A DNA stretch of 64,000 nt, from contig NZ_PPGH01000034.1 in NCBI RefSeq assembly GCF_002958735.1, positions 248,001-312,000 of the forward strand, written 5' to 3'. Shown piece after piece: positions 20,494 through 30,462 of the stretch. The translations under genes and the position numbers were made by a program. The notes beneath the pieces are model-generated. The model did no database searches. It was given only the letters and a program-made list of their open reading frames with translations, and was not told the origin of the DNA. Numbering within the stretch: the stretch's first letter is position 1; each line of letters starts with the position of its first letter. The stretch comes from Chromatium okenii. Its GTDB lineage: Bacteria; Pseudomonadota; Gammaproteobacteria; Chromatiales; Chromatiaceae.

Positions 20494-23400
20494 ATGAAAC
20501 TCAGTCGCCTTTCCCTGTTATTTTCCGCAATCTTGCTGTTGACGCTGGCCGTCAATGGCGCATTTACGCTGTTTGTTGGAATGCGCACATCAATCTCAGC
20601 GCCGCACAAGAGCATCGGCAACGGGCGCTGATATTGGTGCAAAACCTGCGGCGGGAATCAGAACTGCTGGCGCGATTGGTCGGGCTATATGCCAATTCCG
20701 GCGAGATGCGTTTTTTGCTGGCTTATTACGACATTCTCGCTATTCGTGAAGGTGAAAAACCTGAGCCTTCTTGTGGCGATGCCATCATTTATTGGGAACA
20801 GGTGATTGCCGAAGAGGAAACGCATCATTTGTCCTTGACCGGAATACAAAAATCCTTGCGCCAGCGCATGTTCTCACTCGGTTTTCAGGCGCAGGAGCTG
20901 GCAGCACTGGATGCAGTGTTTGTGGCAACCGAAGCATTGAAAGAAGTTGAACAAATTGCGTTTGCGGCCACGCAAGGACTGTACGATCAGAAAACACAAA
21001 CCTTTGTTTCTGATGGACAACCAGATCGAGAATTTGCCCGTCAATTGATTTCAAGCCGTGACTACAACCAGCGGCGGCTGCGTTTATCAGAAAGCATCGA
21101 CTTTCTGCTGAAGCGCGTCGATGAACGTACCAATGCCGAATTGCAACAGGTACGCGCTCGTTTACAAGATTGGATTTTAGCGTCGATTTTGGGCTTGATC
21201 GTGATGACCGTGGTGATTTTGATCGAAATTCATGTGTTATCGCGTCATGTATTGTGGCCGGTGCGCAAATTGCGGTTGATTGCTGGACGGCTCGCGGAAG
21301 GGCAATACAACGCTCGCGTCGGGTCGCTGCGCGGCGTGGAGGAATTGACCATGCTGGGCACGATTCTGGATGACATGGCGCGAGCGATTGCCAGCGATAT
21401 TAGTCGTCACGAAGCAGTGCAGCAGGAACTCGAAACCGCCCGGCAACGCGCTGAATTGGCAACCCAAGCGAAAAGTCGGTTTCTCGCCAATATGAGCCAC
21501 GAAATCCGCACCCCGATGAACGCCATCATCGGCATGTTGTATTTGGCACTCGGCACTGCGTTGACGCAGCAACAACGCGACTATCTCAGCAAGGCGCAAT
21601 CTGCCGCCAAATCACTGCTCGGCATCCTGAACGACATTCTCGATTTTTCCAAAGTGGAAGCTGGGCGATTGGAGCTTGATCCTGCACCATTTCAACTGGA
21701 ACAGATCATCAGCGAGGCGCTGCTGCTCGTGCAGCAACACGCGCAGGAAAAACAGATCGAATTGCTGTTTGATGCGCGGGGACTGTGGGCAATTCGTCAA
21801 CACGGCGATCTGTTTGGCGATGCACTGCGGCTGCGGCAGGTGTTAACCAATTTGCTCTCGAACGCGGTGAAGTTCACGAGCGCCGGACATGTGCAGTTGA
21901 TTTTGGAACCGATTTGCGAATCCAGCTCAGAAGTGACCTTGCATTTCGCAGTCGAAGATACCGGCATCGGCATCAACGCCGAGCAGCTTTCACGGCTGTT
22001 TGCTGAGTTCAGCCAAGCAGACAGTTCCACCACCCGCAAATATGGCGGCACCGGTTTAGGTTTGGTGATTGCCAAACGATTGGTGGAAATGATGGGCGGA
22101 GAGCTGGCAGTGAAGAGCCAGCCCGGAAAAGGTTCCACTTTTTATTTCACGATTCGCCTGCCGCGCACGCCGAAACCGCTGGTCAGTGACGTGAACAAAA
22201 CACAATTGGCACAATTGCGAGTGTTGGTCGTAGACGATTACAGCGAGGCACGAATGGCGTTAGTCGGGTTGTTGCGGCATTTGGGTATCATGCGTTTGGA
22301 TGACTGCGCCAGCGGAATGCAGGCAGTGGAGCGATTAGAAATGGCGGGGCTGGCGCATGATCCTTATGACATTTTGATTCTCGATTGGATGATGCCGGGC
22401 ATGGACGGATTGGGCGTATTGCGTCAACTGCGCACCCGTCAGATGGTCATTCCGCACATCTTAATTGCGTCGGCCTGTGATCCCAGCGAAATTCGTGAAC
22501 AAGCGCAACCATTTAATGTGTTTGATTTTATAACTAAACCGGTGTTGCCGCAGACGTTGCGCGAATGGCTACACCGTCAGATTCACGCGCCGCAACTGCC
22601 AGTAACGGGAACGCAGCCGCAACCAGCCGCTTTGACCGGATTTCGTGTGCTGCTGGTGGAAGATAACTTGTTAAATCAACAAATTGCCTTGGAGCTCATG
22701 CAGGCGCAAGGCGTACTGGTGGATGTTGCCAATCATGGCGGTGAGGCGCTGGCACTTTTAGCGGCGCAGCCAGCGGATTATTACGCGCTGGTGTTAATGG
22801 ATTTGCAGATGCCGGTGCTTGACGGCTACCAAACCACCGAGCAACTCCGCGCTGATTCTCGTTATTCCGCGTTGCCGATTGTCGCCATGACTGCACATGC
22901 ACTGATTGAAGAGCGCCAGCGCGGAATGGCGCTGGGAATGCAGGCTTATTTATCAAAACCCTTTGATCCGGCTGAATTATTCGCCATTTTAGAACGCTAT
23001 TGCGCTGCGCCGAAATCTAAATCCCCCCCGGCCCCCCTTTTGCAAAGGGGGGAGAACACAAGTCCTTCTTTGCAACAGGAATTGTCACCAAGCCCCTCTG
23101 TGCCAAAGTCACCAGAAAGCCCCCCTTTGGAAAAGGGGGGTTGGGGGGATTTATCAAAAGAAGACAATTGGGGAGATTTAAAAATCCCCGGACTGAATGC
23201 CGAGCAGGGTATGGCGCGTACTGGTGGTAATCTATTGTTTTATCGCGGTTTACTCGTCGGTTTTTACAACCAATTCCATGCTGCGCCAACCACGTTACGC
23301 ACCTTGTTAGAACAAAAAGACTGGGAAACCGCGCATCGGTTAACGCACACCTTAAAAGGTTTGGCTGGCTCGCTGGGAATGCCGATGGTGCAGCAGGCAG

Positions 23401-23780
23401 CGGCAGTGTTGGAGAAAAGCATTCGAACGCATGACTTGCCAGCGGCAATGACCAACCTTGATGCACTAAATACGCAATTAATTCCATTACTTGAGCCACT
23501 TTCCGCCGTAGCAGAAATGAACGCCGCAGATGAAATGTCCACTGCGGCGACTGCCGTTACGCCTGTGGAAATGGATGAGATTAAGATGCAGCGCGAACGA
23601 TTACTGAAATTGCTGGCTGAAGGTGATGCCGAAGCAATTGAATTATGGCGACAACAGTCTGCTGGGTTTGCCAGCTTCTTGCCGGTCGCCATCTTTCGCC
23701 AAGTAAAACAGGCAATTGAGCGTTTTGATTTTGATTTAGCACTGACTTTGCTTGATAACCAAAACGACGGCGAGCACTGA
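20494..23780 (+). CDS. Membrane hybrid histidine kinase: HAMP-HisKA-HATPase-REC-REC-Hpt, one frameshift
   Basis: ATG 20494 gives a first membrane helix (LSLLFSAILLLTLAV). The frame is broken near 20578 (TTT to TT) and then stays open. A periplasmic sensor of about 190 residues leads to a second helix (ILASILGLIVMTVVILIEIH) and HAMP. The kinase core has the phospho-His in NMSHEIRTPMN, the N box NLLSNAVKF, DTGIGI and GGTGLGL. Two receiver domains follow, both with acidic pocket, Asp and Lys (ILDWMMPGMDG/TKPV and LMDLQMPVLDG/SKPF). The C-terminal Hpt domain carries His in LTHTLKGLAGSLG. Between REC2 and Hpt, a palindromic DNA repeat is translated in frame. The next gene starts two bases after its stop. 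Confidence 0.9.
23019..23152. repeat. Palindromic G/C-run repeat inserted in frame in the kinase gene
   Basis: The left arm (23019-23052) is AAAT, then C7, GG, C6, TTTTGCAAA, G6. The right arm (23120-23152) is nearly its reverse complement: C6, TTTGGAAAA, G6, TT, G6, ATTT. Each arm is itself a hairpin. The 134-bp unit encodes a Pro/Ser/Lys-rich linker (SPPAPLLQRGENTSPS ... PLEKGGWGDLS) between REC2 and Hpt. Similar C6/G6 hairpins are dispersed repeats in several bacterial groups. A smaller related palindrome (GGGGAGATTT ... AAATCCCC) follows at 23169-23189. Confidence 0.85.
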
Positions 23781-23781
23781 C

Positions 23782-25080
23782 ATGCACTTTTTCTTTCGCG
23801 TAATTCATTTGCTATTGACGCTGGCGCTTCTCGCTACATCCGCTCATGCCCAGATGCAACTGTCTGGATTTGGCACTTTTGGCGCAGCAATTTCCGATCA
23901 AAATTTTGTTTATCAACGTTTTATTGACAATGGCGGAACACTGGAGCGCGATTCATTACTCGGCATTCAATTGGATGCGTGTTTAACGCCAGCTTGGGGA
24001 TTAACGCTGCAAACCAAATTAGCGCCAGCGAATGACAACGATAACAACTGGGAACCAACGCTAAGTTGGGCGTTTCTTTCATGGCGACCGAATAATGACC
24101 TATTAATTCGCGCTGGGCGCTTGCGCTTACCGTTAATGCTGCATTCCGCAAATAGCGATGTCGGAACCACGTTTACTTTTGCGCGTTTACCAATTGAAAT
24201 GTATTCGCTATTACCGACCACTGATGTTAATGGCTTGTCATTCACCAAAACTTGGTTTGATGGTGCGCGTGAATGGACATTAGAAAGTTACGCTGGCACA
24301 ACGCACACTGCATGGCGCTATTACTTGCGCGATGAAATGCCCCCGCTTTTTTCATCTGGTTCAATGTTTCTTGGCTATGACTTTGCAATGCTCGGTTCAG
24401 TATTGTCATTACGAGAACGGAATAATCTGTGGTCAATTGGTCTACATCGCACCAAAGCATTTTGGGATGTAGGAAATTCACCCACACAGCTTCCTTTCGT
24501 GCAACTCATTCCAAATACCGATATTGGCTATTACAAAATCGTTGATGCCATGCCCGGCCCGCCAATTCATTACGACGATTATTACGATCTTTATGTATTA
24601 AAGCTGGGGGCAAAAATTGCGCTGCCGGGCAAAATAGATTTCATTGGCGAATATGCGCGGCGAAGATTTTCTAATGCAGTCGTTGGTGCAGATACACACG
24701 CCGCTTATTTAGCATTATCAAAGCGCATTAAACACTGGACACCATACGTCTATTGGTCAGGGATTCGTTCAAGCCAACAGGCATTAGATTTAATGCTGCG
24801 CATGAATAAAAATCGTATTCCCGCCGAATTAGTTGATGCACAACAAGCCGCAGTTCTTAATGCGACACAACGCGCTGGTGCTGATTTACTCGCACCCTTT
24901 GATCAGTATTCGTTAGGAATAGGAACCGCTTATCATTTATCACCAAAAACCGTGATTAAAGCGGAATGGCTTTACACCCGCACTGGTGTGTTATCGAGCT
25001 TTGTTAACGCACCCACCGGTGAAGAAAGTGGCGGGCGCGAAATCAATGTTTTTTCGCTGTCTTACAGCCTCACTTTTTGA
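23782..25080 (+). CDS. Putative outer-membrane beta-barrel protein, first of two paralogues
   Basis: A signal peptide (FFFRVIHLLLTLALLATSAHA) precedes a 410-residue mature protein rich in alternating aromatic and polar strands. It ends in Phe (SLSYSLTF), the usual outer-membrane barrel signature. It begins QMQLSGFGTFGAAISDQ and contains EPTLSWAFLSWRP and LPIEMYSLLPTTDV, which recur in the paralogue at 25487. A porin-like role is inferred; the family is not one I can name with certainty. ATG 23782 is two bases after the kinase stop, and the following small binding protein begins within nine bases, so the genes form one operon. Confidence 0.72.
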   Translation: MHFFFRVIHLLLTLALLATSAHAQMQLSGFGTFGAAISDQNFVYQRFIDNGGTLERDSLLGIQLDACLTPAWGLTLQTKLAPANDNDNNWEPTLSWAFLSWRPNNDLLIRAGRLRLPLMLHSANSDVGTTFTFARLPIEMYSLLPTTDVNGLSFTKTWFDGAREWTLESYAGTTHTAWRYYLRDEMPPLFSSGSMFLGYDFAMLGSVLSLRERNNLWSIGLHRTKAFWDVGNSPTQLPFVQLIPNTDIGYYKIVDAMPGPPIHYDDYYDLYVLKLGAKIALPGKIDFIGEYARRRFSNAVVGADTHAAYLALSKRIKHWTPYVYWSGIRSSQQALDLMLRMNKNRIPAELVDAQQAAVLNATQRAGADLLAPFDQYSLGIGTAYHLSPKTVIKAEWLYTRTGVLSSFVNAPTGEESGGREINVFSLSYSLTF

Positions 25081-25088
25081 GGAAAAAG

Positions 25089-25490
25089 ATGCAAATTCCG
25101 CTATTTTTGTTATTACTATTTGTGATTTTTGTTACAGGCGCTGATCCCGTCATCATCGGTCATGTTGACACACCATCCCTCGATCAAATCACCCTCCAAC
25201 GGATTTATACTGGTAAAACAGTTACGATCAATGGCATTCGTGTAACACCAGTCAATCTTTCTCCCGGTAATGAATTGCGCATTGGCTTTCTGCGCAATTA
25301 TTTGCAAGAGGATGAAGCGGAATATATTGGCTATTGGACGGTGCGTCGTTACATTGGCAAGGGCGCACCACCGCAAGAACTAAAAAGTTCTGATGATGTA
25401 TTACAGTTCGTGATTCAAAACCTTGGTGCAATTGGTTATGTTGATGAAATGGAATTGACACCAGAAGTTAAAGTGTTGCTAAAAAAATGA
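25089..25490 (+). CDS. Small PstS-like periplasmic substrate-binding protein
   Basis: This 133-residue protein has a signal sequence (MQIPLFLLLLFVIFVTGADP). It has the core of the short phosphate-binding-protein-like family: SLDQITLQRIYTGKTVTING, then VTPVNLSPGNELRIGFLRNYL, YWTVRRYIGKGAPPQEL and LGAIGYVDEM. Only about half the size of PstS, these proteins are often found beside porins or sensor kinases without any ABC permease, as here. The start at 25089 is preceded by GAGG; an upstream TTG at 25077 is less likely. The stop overlaps the next ATG (ATGA). The ligand is unknown, possibly an oxyanion. Confidence 0.72.
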   Translation: MQIPLFLLLLFVIFVTGADPVIIGHVDTPSLDQITLQRIYTGKTVTINGIRVTPVNLSPGNELRIGFLRNYLQEDEAEYIGYWTVRRYIGKGAPPQELKSSDDVLQFVIQNLGAIGYVDEMELTPEVKVLLKK

Positions 25491-26782
25491 TGAAAATATC
25501 GCTAAAACAAACGCAAATACTGTGCGCCAGCGCGTTATCAGTATTGATGTCTGCTACAGCGGCTGCCGAAACGCAGCTTTCCGGTTTTGCAACTCTCAGC
25601 GCAGCAATTTCCGATCAAGATTTTAATTATCAACGTTATCTAAATGATGGCGGTACGTTCAATCGGGATTCGTTGCTGGGCTTGCAATTGGAAACTTCCA
25701 TCTTCAACAATTGGAATCTGACACTACAAGCTAAAGGTGCGCCTTCAACGCATGATGATAATGCTTGGGAACCAACGCTAAGTTGGGCATTTATTTCGTG
25801 GCGACCAACCGATGATTGGCTATTGCGGGTGGGTAAATTGCGATTGCCATTGCTGCTGTATTCTGCGAATAGTGATGTCAGTGTTACCTTTGATTTTGCG
25901 CATTTACCACCCGAAATGTATTCGCTGTTGCCAAGCACAGATGTCAAAGGATTTGCGTTTACAAAGACTTGGTTGAATGATAACCATGAATGGACATTAG
26001 AAGGTTATCTTGGTACTGCGCATAGCGATTGGCGCTACTTTTTACGTGAGAGCGTTCCGCCAGATTTCACTGCTGGGGCGCTGTATATCGGCGTGGATAT
26101 GAATATGATTGGATTAACAGCGACATTACACACTGATAAACATACTTGGCGTATCGGTGTGCATCGTGCCGAGCTAGTTTCTGATTATGGACCATTGCCA
26201 AGTGATGCGCCTTTTGTATTCATTGCGCCAAACATTGGTTATTTCAAAATCTTTGAGGAAATGCCCGGTCCGGCAGTTCCAACTGTAGATCAACTGATTA
26301 TTGATGTCTTGACTTTCGGCGCAGAAATTACCTTGCCGAATGATTTCCGTTTAATTGGTGAATATGGTCGCCGCCGAATTAACAACGCCATTATGGGACC
26401 GGATACCAGCGCGGGTTATATTGCCGTATTGAAACAGATAGGACGCTGGACACCTTATGTGTATTGGGCAGGAATTCGCACTGCACCGCAGGCGCTGGGA
26501 TTTTATACCGCAGTCAATCAAAATCGTGTTCCTGATTTCATTCCCGGCGCTGCGCTGATCAATGCCAGCCAGCGTACAGAGGCGGATTTGCAAGGTGCTT
26601 TTGATCAGTATTCAGTTGCACTTGGCATATCTTACCAATTGTCACCAACCAGCAAAATTAAGGCAGAATGGCAACACACCCGCACAGGCAGCGCTGCGAG
26701 CTTTATTGATCCGCCATTCACCGAAGACGGCAGTGAACGCCAAGTTAATGTATTTTCATTATCTTATAGCGTTGCATTTTAA
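25487..26782 (+). CDS. Putative outer-membrane beta-barrel protein, second paralogue
   Basis: This 431-residue protein has a signal peptide (ending SVLMSATAAAE) and a terminal Phe (SLSYSVAF). It aligns by eye over its whole length with the barrel encoded at 23782: LSGFATLSAAISDQDFNYQR, EPTLSWAFISWRP, LRLPLLLYSANSDV and EMYSLLPSTDV all have close counterparts. The pair is therefore a tandem duplication with the small binding protein between the copies. It overlaps that gene by four bases. The gene faces ubiA tail to tail, with only four bases between the stops. Confidence 0.72.
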   Translation: MMKISLKQTQILCASALSVLMSATAAAETQLSGFATLSAAISDQDFNYQRYLNDGGTFNRDSLLGLQLETSIFNNWNLTLQAKGAPSTHDDNAWEPTLSWAFISWRPTDDWLLRVGKLRLPLLLYSANSDVSVTFDFAHLPPEMYSLLPSTDVKGFAFTKTWLNDNHEWTLEGYLGTAHSDWRYFLRESVPPDFTAGALYIGVDMNMIGLTATLHTDKHTWRIGVHRAELVSDYGPLPSDAPFVFIAPNIGYFKIFEEMPGPAVPTVDQLIIDVLTFGAEITLPNDFRLIGEYGRRRINNAIMGPDTSAGYIAVLKQIGRWTPYVYWAGIRTAPQALGFYTAVNQNRVPDFIPGAALINASQRTEADLQGAFDQYSVALGISYQLSPTSKIKAEWQHTRTGSAASFIDPPFTEDGSERQVNVFSLSYSVAF

Positions 26783-26786
26783 TTGA

Positions 26787-27692
26787 TTATCCACCCAGCG
26801 CATAATCAAATACCAGTCCCAGAAATACTGTCATTCCCAAATAATTGTTATTCAAAAAGGCTTGAAAACAGGCGTTGGGTTCGCGGTGATGAATTAACCA
26901 TTGTTGATAAACCGCAAATCCCAACGCCAGCACCAATCCACCAATAAACCATGCGCCGCGTCCAGCACTCAAGCCAATTCCCAGCAGCAGACTTAAAAAC
27001 AGTAGTTGCAGTAAGGCAATCACCACGCGATCCCATTGTCCAAATAGAATGGCAGTTGATTTAATTCCGACTTGCACATCGTCTTCACGATCCACCATTG
27101 CGTATTGAGTGTCATAAATAAGCGCCCAGATTAACGTTGCTATGAATAGCAGCCACGCCAAATTAGGAATGCTTTCATTCACCGCCATAAATGCCATGGG
27201 AATTGCCCAGCCAAATGCTGCGCCGAGAAACAATTGCGGCACATGCGTAAAGCGTTTCATAAATGGATAAATAAAAGTTAATAATAAGGCAACGACTGAT
27301 AGTGCCACTGTTTGCCAATTCAATTGCAATACCAGTACAAATGCGGTCAAACTCAGCGCAAGAAAAATAATCACTGCTTCTTGTGGCGTTACCGTGCCTT
27401 TTGCCAGCGGACGTTCTTTAGTGCGAGTGACATGAGCATCGACTTTGCGATCGGCGAAATCATTAATAGCACAGCCTGCCGAACGCATGAGCACCACGCC
27501 AATTACAAAAATCATCACGATTTGCCACGGCGGATGCCCATTGCCTGCCAGCCACAATGCCCATAACGCCGGCCACATCAATAAAAAAATACCAATTGGG
27601 CGATTAAGACGCACCAGCATTAAATAGGCAGATAGTCGTTCGCGCCATGTTGGTGGGCGGGGTTGACCGATTTTGATTTCAGGAAAAGTCAT
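26787..27692 (-). CDS. ubiA: 4-hydroxybenzoate polyprenyltransferase UbiA
   Basis: UbiA attaches the polyprenyl tail to 4-hydroxybenzoate in ubiquinone synthesis. The first aspartate motif is CAINDFADRKVDAHVTRTKE and the second is YDTQYAMVDREDDVQVGIKS. Eight or so membrane helices are evident (IGIFLLMWPALWALWL, IVMIFVIGVVLM and others). The 301-residue length is normal. No ubiC lies beside it. The start ATG at 27692 is followed upstream by 59 bp to the toxin gene. Confidence 0.95.
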   Translation of the reverse strand: MTFPEIKIGQPRPPTWRERLSAYLMLVRLNRPIGIFLLMWPALWALWLAGNGHPPWQIVMIFVIGVVLMRSAGCAINDFADRKVDAHVTRTKERPLAKGTVTPQEAVIIFLALSLTAFVLVLQLNWQTVALSVVALLLTFIYPFMKRFTHVPQLFLGAAFGWAIPMAFMAVNESIPNLAWLLFIATLIWALIYDTQYAMVDREDDVQVGIKSTAILFGQWDRVVIALLQLLFLSLLLGIGLSAGRGAWFIGGLVLALGFAVYQQWLIHHREPNACFQAFLNNNYLGMTVFLGLVFDYALGG

Positions 27693-27751
27693 GGTGTTTG
27701 TCTTTTTAAAAATAATTGATAGTCAATGCTTAAAGCATCAAAACACGCGGA

Positions 27752-28024
27752 CTAATTGTGAAAAAGGTCAGCGTGGGTTCCGGTGCGCTCGAAACGGACG
27801 GAATCACCATCGAGGTAATAAATCAGTATCCAATCGGCTTCAAGATGAAGATCGCGGCTCGGTTGCCAGCCACCCTTGAGCGGGTGATCGCCTAACTCAC
27901 GCGGGAGTGGCTGGTCAGTCAAAAGCAGATTAATAACTTCGCGCAGTTTGCGCAGTTCTTTACCGCGTTTCTCAATGCGTTTGACATCGCGCTTAAACTG
28001 GCTGGTGTAACTTGCGGTGCGCAT
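27752..28024 (-). CDS. YafQ-type mRNA interferase toxin (RelE superfamily)
   Basis: The product is a 90-residue RelE-fold toxin that would cleave mRNA on the ribosome. MRTASYTSQFKRDVKRIEKR and LPRELGDHPLKGGWQPSRDL are typical of YafQ, as is the C-terminal LIYYLDGDSVRFERTGTHAD, which contains the catalytic His region. Its ATG overlaps the antitoxin stop by one base (TAATG). The pair is complete, so it may be active. Confidence 0.88.
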   Translation of the reverse strand: MRTASYTSQFKRDVKRIEKRGKELRKLREVINLLLTDQPLPRELGDHPLKGGWQPSRDLHLEADWILIYYLDGDSVRFERTGTHADLFHN

Positions 28025-28266
28025 TAAATGCCTAATTGTTCAAATAAATCAGATGCGCTGGACGCCTGAAACACCTCATCACCCCGCCGCGCTTTTAAAA
28101 TGGTCTCGGCAGTGAGCGCATTAGGTGTTTCGCTGTCAGCAATGTACAGGCGCATCAATTCGCAGATGATTTGAGCAGGAGGACGTTGGTGATTTGCCGC
28201 TACCGCCATGAATTGATCGCGTAACGCCACCTCCATTTTGATCGACATCTGAACTTCTTTTGTCAT
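28024..28266 (-). CDS. DinJ/RelB-type antitoxin
   Basis: This 80-residue protein has an N-terminal ribbon-helix-helix (QMSIKMEVALRDQFMAVAAN, then RPPAQIICELMRLYIAD) and a C-terminal toxin-binding tail (ILKARRGDEVFQASSASDL). The ATG at 28264-28266 has a strong ribosome site (GGAGG) eight bases before it. Upstream, TTGATT ... AATCAA repeats at about 28285-28307 may form the autoregulatory operator. It precedes and overlaps the toxin gene, the usual order. Confidence 0.85.
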   Translation of the reverse strand: MTKEVQMSIKMEVALRDQFMAVAANHQRPPAQIICELMRLYIADSETPNALTAETILKARRGDEVFQASSASDLFEQLGI

Positions 28267-28325
28267 TAGAATTCCTCCGTAGTTAGATTGATTTTTTATT
28301 GTCAATCAACATTGTTCCAGTGTAT

Positions 28326-30434
28326 TCACACCTGCCCATAACCTTCGTGCTGTCCCAGCCAGCGGGCTAATAATGGCGCAGCGTATTCAGGATGACGCAT
28401 TAAAATCAGGTCGGCAGCTTGCTGCGCTGGTGCAACAAATTGTTGATCGCGCAGCGGATCGGCAAGGCGAAATTGAATTGCGCCAGCTTGCCGCGTTCCC
28501 AATACTTCACCCGCGCCGCGCAGTGCCAAATCGCGTTCGGCAATTTCAAAGCCATCGGTGGTGGCGCGAATAATACTCAAGCGTTCATACGTCAATGCCG
28601 ACAGCGGCGCGTGATACAGCAACACGCAATGACTCACGACTGCGCCGCGCCCGACGCGCCCGCGTAATTGATGCAATTGCGACAAACCCAATCTTTCGGG
28701 ATTTTCGATAATCATCAGGCTGGCGTTGGGCACATCGACGCCGACTTCAATCACCGTCGTTGCGACCAGCAAACTCACTGCGCCGCTGGTGAATTCCGCC
28801 ATTACCGTGTCACGTTCGCTGCCTTTCATGCGCCCGTGCACCAAACCGACCGTCACTTCTGGCAACGCAGCCCGCAATTGCTGCGCAGTTTCTTCAGCAG
28901 CCTGACATTCCAGCACCTCGGATTCGTCAATCAATGTGCACACCCAATAGGCTTGTCGCCCTTGCTGGCAAGCATGACGCACCCGTTCAATCACTTCATC
29001 GCGCCGTTCATCCGACACTGCGACGGTGACAATCGGCGTCCGTCCCGGCGGCAGCGCGTCGATCACCGATAGATCGAGATCGGCATACATCGTCATCGCC
29101 AGCGAGCGCGGAATCGGTGTTGCCGTCATCATCAACTGGTGTGGCGCACCACCTGCGCTGCCGCCTTTACTGCGCAATTTCAACCGCTGCGCCACGCCAA
29201 ACCGATGTTGTTCGTCGATGATAACCAACCCCAGGCGATGAAAAATCACCGCGTCCTGAAATAGCGCGTGAGTGCCGACGATCAACTGCGCTGCGCCCGA
29301 CGCGATGGCTTCCAACAACTGCGCCCGTTCCTTGCCTTTATGTCGTCCGGCTAACCACAGCGGCGCGATGCCTTGCGGCGTTAACCACGCGCCGAGACTG
29401 CGATGATGCTGTTCTGATAGCAATTCGGTTGGAGCCATCAGCGCGACCTGATACCCGGCTTCAATCGCTTGCGCGGCAGCGAGCGCGGCAACCACGGTTT
29501 TTCCTGCGCCAACGTCGCCTTGCAACAACCGCTGCATCGGACGTTCCTGTTGTAAATCGGCGCTGATTTCCGTCAACACGCGCTCTTGTGCGGCAGTCAA
29601 TTGGAACGGCAGCGCGGCGCGTAATGGTTGGCACAAACTGCCGTCGCCGCGCAATGGCGGTGCGAGCTGCGCCCGCTGCGTCAGCCGCAATTGCCGCAAA
29701 CTGACTTGATGTGCCGTCAATTCTTCAAATGCCAGCCGCAAAAACACCGGATGACGGCGTTCGGTCAAATCGCTCAACGACGTTCCCAGAGGCGGACGAT
29801 GCAGATAATGCAGCGCCTCAACCAAACTCGGCAGCGCCAGCGGTGTGAGAATTTCTGCGGGCAGATATTCCGCTGGCGGCAGCCGCGCCAGCCACGCCAA
29901 CGCTTGATCCATGAGGCTGTGCCACGTCGGTTGTTGCAGTCCTTCGGTCGAGGGATAAATCGGAATCAATTGCGGTGCATGATCGGTCGCAGTCGGCAAC
30001 GCGCTGTGTTGCAAATGATATTCGGGGTGAATCATCTCCAACGTGTGATAACCCTGCCGGACTTCGCCATAACAGCGCACCCGCACGCCCGTTCTGAACA
30101 TGGCGACCTGTTGCGATGAAAAATGAAAAAAGCGCAGCAGCAGGTTGTGGCGCGTTCCGTCACTGAGCGCGACTTTCAAGGTGCGGCGCTGATCGCCAGT
30201 CACTTTGGTTTCCACGACAACGCCTTCGGTCAGTGCCTCCATGCCCGCTTCCAGCAATACAAATGGCAACAGGCGACTGCGATCCTGATAACGCAGCGGC
30301 AGATGAAACAGCAAATCCTGCACCGTGTGAATGTCCAGCCGTGCCAGTAGCACTGCAAGACGCGGTCCGACGCCCTTGAGTTGGGTCACGGGCAACGCGG
30401 CGAGTGAATCGGCAACAACCGTGCGTGTGCTCAT
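28326..30434 (-). CDS. recG: ATP-dependent DNA helicase RecG
   Basis: RecG remodels stalled forks and branched DNA. The N-terminal wedge/OB domain (LKGVGPRLAVLLARLDIHTV ... LRFFHFSSQQ) is followed by helicase motifs: Walker A LLQGDVGAGKTVVAALAA, motif II VIIDEQHRFG, motif III MTATPIPRS and motif VI QLRGRVGRG. ATG 30434 (MSTRTVVADSLAALPV) is chosen over an upstream start, because it gives the normal N terminus and leaves 28 bp to mltB. The length is 702 residues. Confidence 0.95.
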   Translation of the reverse strand: MSTRTVVADSLAALPVTQLKGVGPRLAVLLARLDIHTVQDLLFHLPLRYQDRSRLLPFVLLEAGMEALTEGVVVETKVTGDQRRTLKVALSDGTRHNLLLRFFHFSSQQVAMFRTGVRVRCYGEVRQGYHTLEMIHPEYHLQHSALPTATDHAPQLIPIYPSTEGLQQPTWHSLMDQALAWLARLPPAEYLPAEILTPLALPSLVEALHYLHRPPLGTSLSDLTERRHPVFLRLAFEELTAHQVSLRQLRLTQRAQLAPPLRGDGSLCQPLRAALPFQLTAAQERVLTEISADLQQERPMQRLLQGDVGAGKTVVAALAAAQAIEAGYQVALMAPTELLSEQHHRSLGAWLTPQGIAPLWLAGRHKGKERAQLLEAIASGAAQLIVGTHALFQDAVIFHRLGLVIIDEQHRFGVAQRLKLRSKGGSAGGAPHQLMMTATPIPRSLAMTMYADLDLSVIDALPPGRTPIVTVAVSDERRDEVIERVRHACQQGRQAYWVCTLIDESEVLECQAAEETAQQLRAALPEVTVGLVHGRMKGSERDTVMAEFTSGAVSLLVATTVIEVGVDVPNASLMIIENPERLGLSQLHQLRGRVGRGAVVSHCVLLYHAPLSALTYERLSIIRATTDGFEIAERDLALRGAGEVLGTRQAGAIQFRLADPLRDQQFVAPAQQAADLILMRHPEYAAPLLARWLGQHEGYGQV

Positions 30435-30462
30435 TGGAAAATCGCAGACCGATACAAACGCA

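Noticed and set aside
23019..23189. A transcription terminator inside the kinase gene, from the strong G/C hairpins
   Set aside because: The hairpins lie in an intact reading frame between two conserved domains and lack a proper T-run.
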